Assembly: GCA_051953655.1 (NCBI GenBank)
Contig: JBQCIO010000318.1
Span: 1-34,090 of the forward strand
Direction of reading: 5' to 3'
Length of the DNA: 34,090 nt
DNA from: JBQCHF01 sp051953655
Lineage (GTDB): Bacteria > Actinomycetota > Actinomycetes > Motilibacterales > Motilibacteraceae
Position 1 is the stretch's first letter, and every line of letters starts with the position of its first letter. The notes beneath the pieces were generated by a model that was not told the origin of the DNA, did not search any database, and saw only the letters and a program-made list of their open reading frames with translations. Positions 32,222-34,090 of the stretch are shown here, piece after piece. The translations under genes and the position numbers were made by a program.

Positions 32222-32707
32222 ATGTTCGTGCTGTGCACCTGTCCGCTCTGCGGCGACGTCCGCCTCCCCGCCGGCGAGGTCGTGCTCACCGAGTACGCCA
32301 ACCTGTCCTCGTCCAGCACCTACGTCTTCACCTGCCCCGGCTGCGGCGAGCAGGTCCGCAAGCCGGCCGAGCGGTGGGTGCTCGAGGCGCTGGCCAAGGT
32401 GCCGGTGCAACGCACCGTCGTCCGGGTGCCCGCCGAGGCGTTCGAGCTGCACAGCGGTGCGGCCATCAACGACGACGACGTCCTCGACTTCGCCCGGGCC
32501 CTGGCCGAGATCGACGACCTCGCCTCCATCGCGGACACCCGCTCGGTGCCCGTCGGCGACCGGACCGCGCTGCGGCGCACGCCGTCGTCCAGCCTCGCCG
32601 AGGGCGACCCGGAGCGCCGGCCGTCGGCCGAGCCGGCCGCCGAGCAGGTCCGTCGCCGTCCGCGCTGGCTGGCCCGGCTGCTGCGGCTGCTGGACCCCTT
32701 CGCCTGA
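32222..32707 (+). CDS. Zinc-ribbon protein of unknown function
   Basis: 161 aa from ATG 32222, with GGAG about 9 nt upstream; longer in-frame starts give unconvincing sequence. Two CxxC pairs, CPLCGD (near 7-12) and CPGCGE (near 38-43), form a likely single zinc ribbon at the N-terminus. An acidic stretch follows (INDDDVLDFARALAEIDDLASIA), then a disordered Ser/Pro/Arg linker, and a C-terminal amphipathic basic segment RRRPRWLARLLRLLDPF that could touch membrane or nucleic acid. The fold is supported by cysteine spacing, but no pathway can be named. It stands alone and ends just before a 25-bp hairpin shared with the convergent glycosidase. Confidence 0.8.
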   Translation: MFVLCTCPLCGDVRLPAGEVVLTEYANLSSSSTYVFTCPGCGEQVRKPAERWVLEALAKVPVQRTVVRVPAEAFELHSGAAINDDDVLDFARALAEIDDLASIADTRSVPVGDRTALRRTPSSSLAEGDPERRPSAEPAAEQVRRRPRWLARLLRLLDPFA

Positions 32708-32726
32708 GCCCAGCCAGCCAGCCAGC

Positions 32727-32782
32727 CCAAGATCATGAAGGCCTGGTGCCGCAACTCCGGCACCAGGCCTTCATGATCTTGG
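32727..32782. terminator. 25-bp perfect hairpin between convergent genes
   Basis: The arms 32727-32751 and 32758-32782 are perfect inverted copies (25 bp) with a 6-nt loop. They start CCAAGATCATGAAGG and end CTTCATGATCTTGG. The element lies 19 nt after the zinc-ribbon stop and 9 nt beyond the glycosidase stop, so it can end transcription both ways. Four CAGC units precede it. Its length and its AT-richer outer arm are unusual for this genome and could mean a dispersed palindromic repeat. Confidence 0.85.
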
Positions 32783-32791
32783 ACCCGCGGG

Positions 32792-34090
32792 TCAGGACAG
32801 CGGAAGGATCCGCGCCGGGGTCGACAGCACGCGCCCCTCGCCGACCTCGCGCACCGGCCCCACCAGCTCGACGTCGGCGCGCAGCGGGGTGTCGGTGCTC
32901 GAGCGGCCGACGTGCAGCTCGACCCGCCCCGGCTCGACGACGCGCGTGCCGGCGGCGCCGGTGAACGAGAACCGGTCGGTGTGGACGTCGAGCTCCACCC
33001 GCGCCGCCTCCCCCGGGGCCAGCTCCACCCGGGCGAACCCGATGAGCTGGCGCACCGGCCGGGTCACCGAGGCCACCGGGTCGCGCAGGTAGAGCTGCAC
33101 CACCTCCGCCCCGGCCCGCGCGCCGGTGTTGCGGACCGTGCAGGCCACGGTGAGGTCGCCGTCGGTCGGCACCTGCTCGCCGCTCACCGAGAGGTCGGCC
33201 AACTCGAAGCGGGTGTAGGACAGGCCGTGCCCGAACGGGAACAGCGGCGACGGGTCCAGCGCGGACACCCCGCTCGGGCCGCCCAGCGGCGGGTGCAGGT
33301 AGGTGGCCGGCTGCGCCGCCGCCGAGCGCGGGAACGAGACCGGCGTGCGCCCCGAGGGGCAGACCGCGCCGAGCAGCACGTCGACCACCGCGGCCGCGCC
33401 CTCCTCGCCGGGGAAGAACGCCTGCAGCACGGCCGCGCAGCGCTCCACGTAGGGGGCCAGCGCGTAGGGCCGGCCGGTCAGCAGCACGAGCACCACCGGC
33501 GTGCCGGTGGCCAGCAGCTCCTCCAGCAGCGCGCCCTGCTCGCCGGGCAGCGAGAGGTCGTCGACGTCGCAGCCCTCGCCGCTGGTGCCGGCGCCGAAGA
33601 GGCCCGCCCGGTCGCCGAGCACCGCCAGGCAGACGTCGGCGCCGCGGGCCGCCGCCGCCGCGGCCGCGAACCCCTCCTGGCCGGGGCGCCGGACGTCGCA
33701 GCCCGGGGCGACCGCCAGCTCGACCGCGGGGAGCGCGGCCCGCAGCGCGTCCAGGACGGTGGGCACCTCGACGCCCAGCGGCACCTGCGGGTGGCGCACG
33801 CCGACGTGGTTCGGGAAGGCGTAGCAGCCCATCAGCGCCAGCGGGTCGTCGGCGTTCGGCCCGACGACGGCGACGCGGCGCAGGGCGGCCGGCTCCAGCG
33901 GGAGGCCGGCCGGCCCGTCCGGACCCTGGGCGCCGGCGTCGGCGAGCAGCACCACCGACCGCTCGGCCAGCCGCCGGGCGAGGGCCCGGTGCTCGGCGGG
34001 ATCCAGCTCGTAGGGGTCGTCGAGGGGGTCGAGGGGGTCGTCCCCGTCGAGGGTGGGTCCGGCCTGCTGGACGAGGGGGTCCCAGTCCTC
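32792..34090 (-). CDS. GH3-family beta-glucosidase/xylosidase, C-terminal part (5' end beyond right edge)
   Basis: The frame is open to base 34090, giving 432 codons of the C-terminal half. It has the GH3 C-terminal alpha/beta domain (ELDPAEHRALARRLAERSVVLL, VAVVGPNADDPLALMGCY, GTSGEGCDVDDLSLPGEQ, VVLVLLTGRPYAL, FFPGEEGAAAVVDVLLG, GRTPVSFPRS), then FPFGHGLSYTRFE. A fibronectin-III-like domain follows (LTVACTVRNTGARAGAEVVQLYL, RQLIGFARVELAPGE). The catalytic nucleophile Asp lies in the missing N-terminal barrel, so activity cannot be checked. The visible part has no signal or anchor. The exact sugar (glucose or xylose) cannot be told. The extreme 5' part near 34018-34058 is an Asp-Pro-Leu repeat. 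Confidence 0.93.
   Translation of the reverse strand, partial: EDWDPLVQQAGPTLDGDDPLDPLDDPYELDPAEHRALARRLAERSVVLLADAGAQGPDGPAGLPLEPAALRRVAVVGPNADDPLALMGCYAFPNHVGVRHPQVPLGVEVPTVLDALRAALPAVELAVAPGCDVRRPGQEGFAAAAAAARGADVCLAVLGDRAGLFGAGTSGEGCDVDDLSLPGEQGALLEELLATGTPVVLVLLTGRPYALAPYVERCAAVLQAFFPGEEGAAAVVDVLLGAVCPSGRTPVSFPRSAAAQPATYLHPPLGGPSGVSALDPSPLFPFGHGLSYTRFELADLSVSGEQVPTDGDLTVACTVRNTGARAGAEVVQLYLRDPVASVTRPVRQLIGFARVELAPGEAARVELDVHTDRFSFTGAAGTRVVEPGRVELHVGRSSTDTPLRADVELVGPVREVGEGRVLSTPARILPLS

Overview
The window is very GC-rich, with strong third-position GC, frequent GTG starts, and protein families typical of high-GC actinomycetes: WS/DGAT acyltransferase, an EspC/WXG-like pair, HTH-STAND-WD40 proteins, type-2 cell-wall-binding repeats, and a c-di-AMP riboswitch ahead of a cell-wall gene. 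The overall flavour resembles Geodermatophilaceae or a related soil actinobacterium. That placement is an inference from gene content and style, not from a marker gene. No phage, insertion sequence or CRISPR array was seen.

Left part (1-9.5 kb): a leftward glycerol operon, glpF-glpK-glpD, with glpD cut by the window edge. It diverges from a rightward acyl-CoA synthetase-like gene, a ROK/polyphosphate-glucokinase-like gene and a DUF2157-like membrane protein. A leftward gene follows that is broken by one extra base in a run of seven G. It diverges from a small gene for a ribosome-hibernation-factor-like domain, across a promoter region holding a 44-bp interrupted palindrome.

Middle (9.5-22.1 kb): a 1351-aa HTH-STAND ATPase-WD40 protein; a LuxR-type regulator with a degenerate receiver; a long-chain-type acyl-CoA dehydrogenase; a CHASE3-HAMP-GAF sensor histidine kinase; a divergent wax ester synthase/diacylglycerol acyltransferase; and a secreted peptidase-like protein with C-terminal cell-wall-binding repeats. 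The leader of this last gene carries a recognisable ydaO-type c-di-AMP riboswitch, with a CRP/GlxR-like site upstream. A tRNA-Ser(UGA) gene follows.

Right part (22.1-34.1 kb): a compact leftward cluster of an EspC-like protein, a WXG-motif protein, a membrane protein and a small SAV_915-like protein; a 2161-aa secreted multidomain surface protein ending in the same cell-wall-binding repeats; a YetF/DUF421 membrane protein; a zinc-ribbon protein; a 25-bp perfect hairpin between convergent genes; and the C-terminal part of a GH3 glycosidase cut by the right edge.

Two themes recur. One is glycerol and fatty-acyl metabolism: glycerol uptake, phosphorylation and oxidation, acyl activation, beta-oxidation and triacylglycerol/wax synthesis. 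The other is the cell surface: two proteins with cell-wall-binding repeats, a type VII-like secreted pair, and c-di-AMP control of a wall-targeted enzyme. The features most worth following up are the riboswitch-controlled gene, the frameshifted gene with its palindromic promoter, the small type VII-like operon, and the STAND protein.
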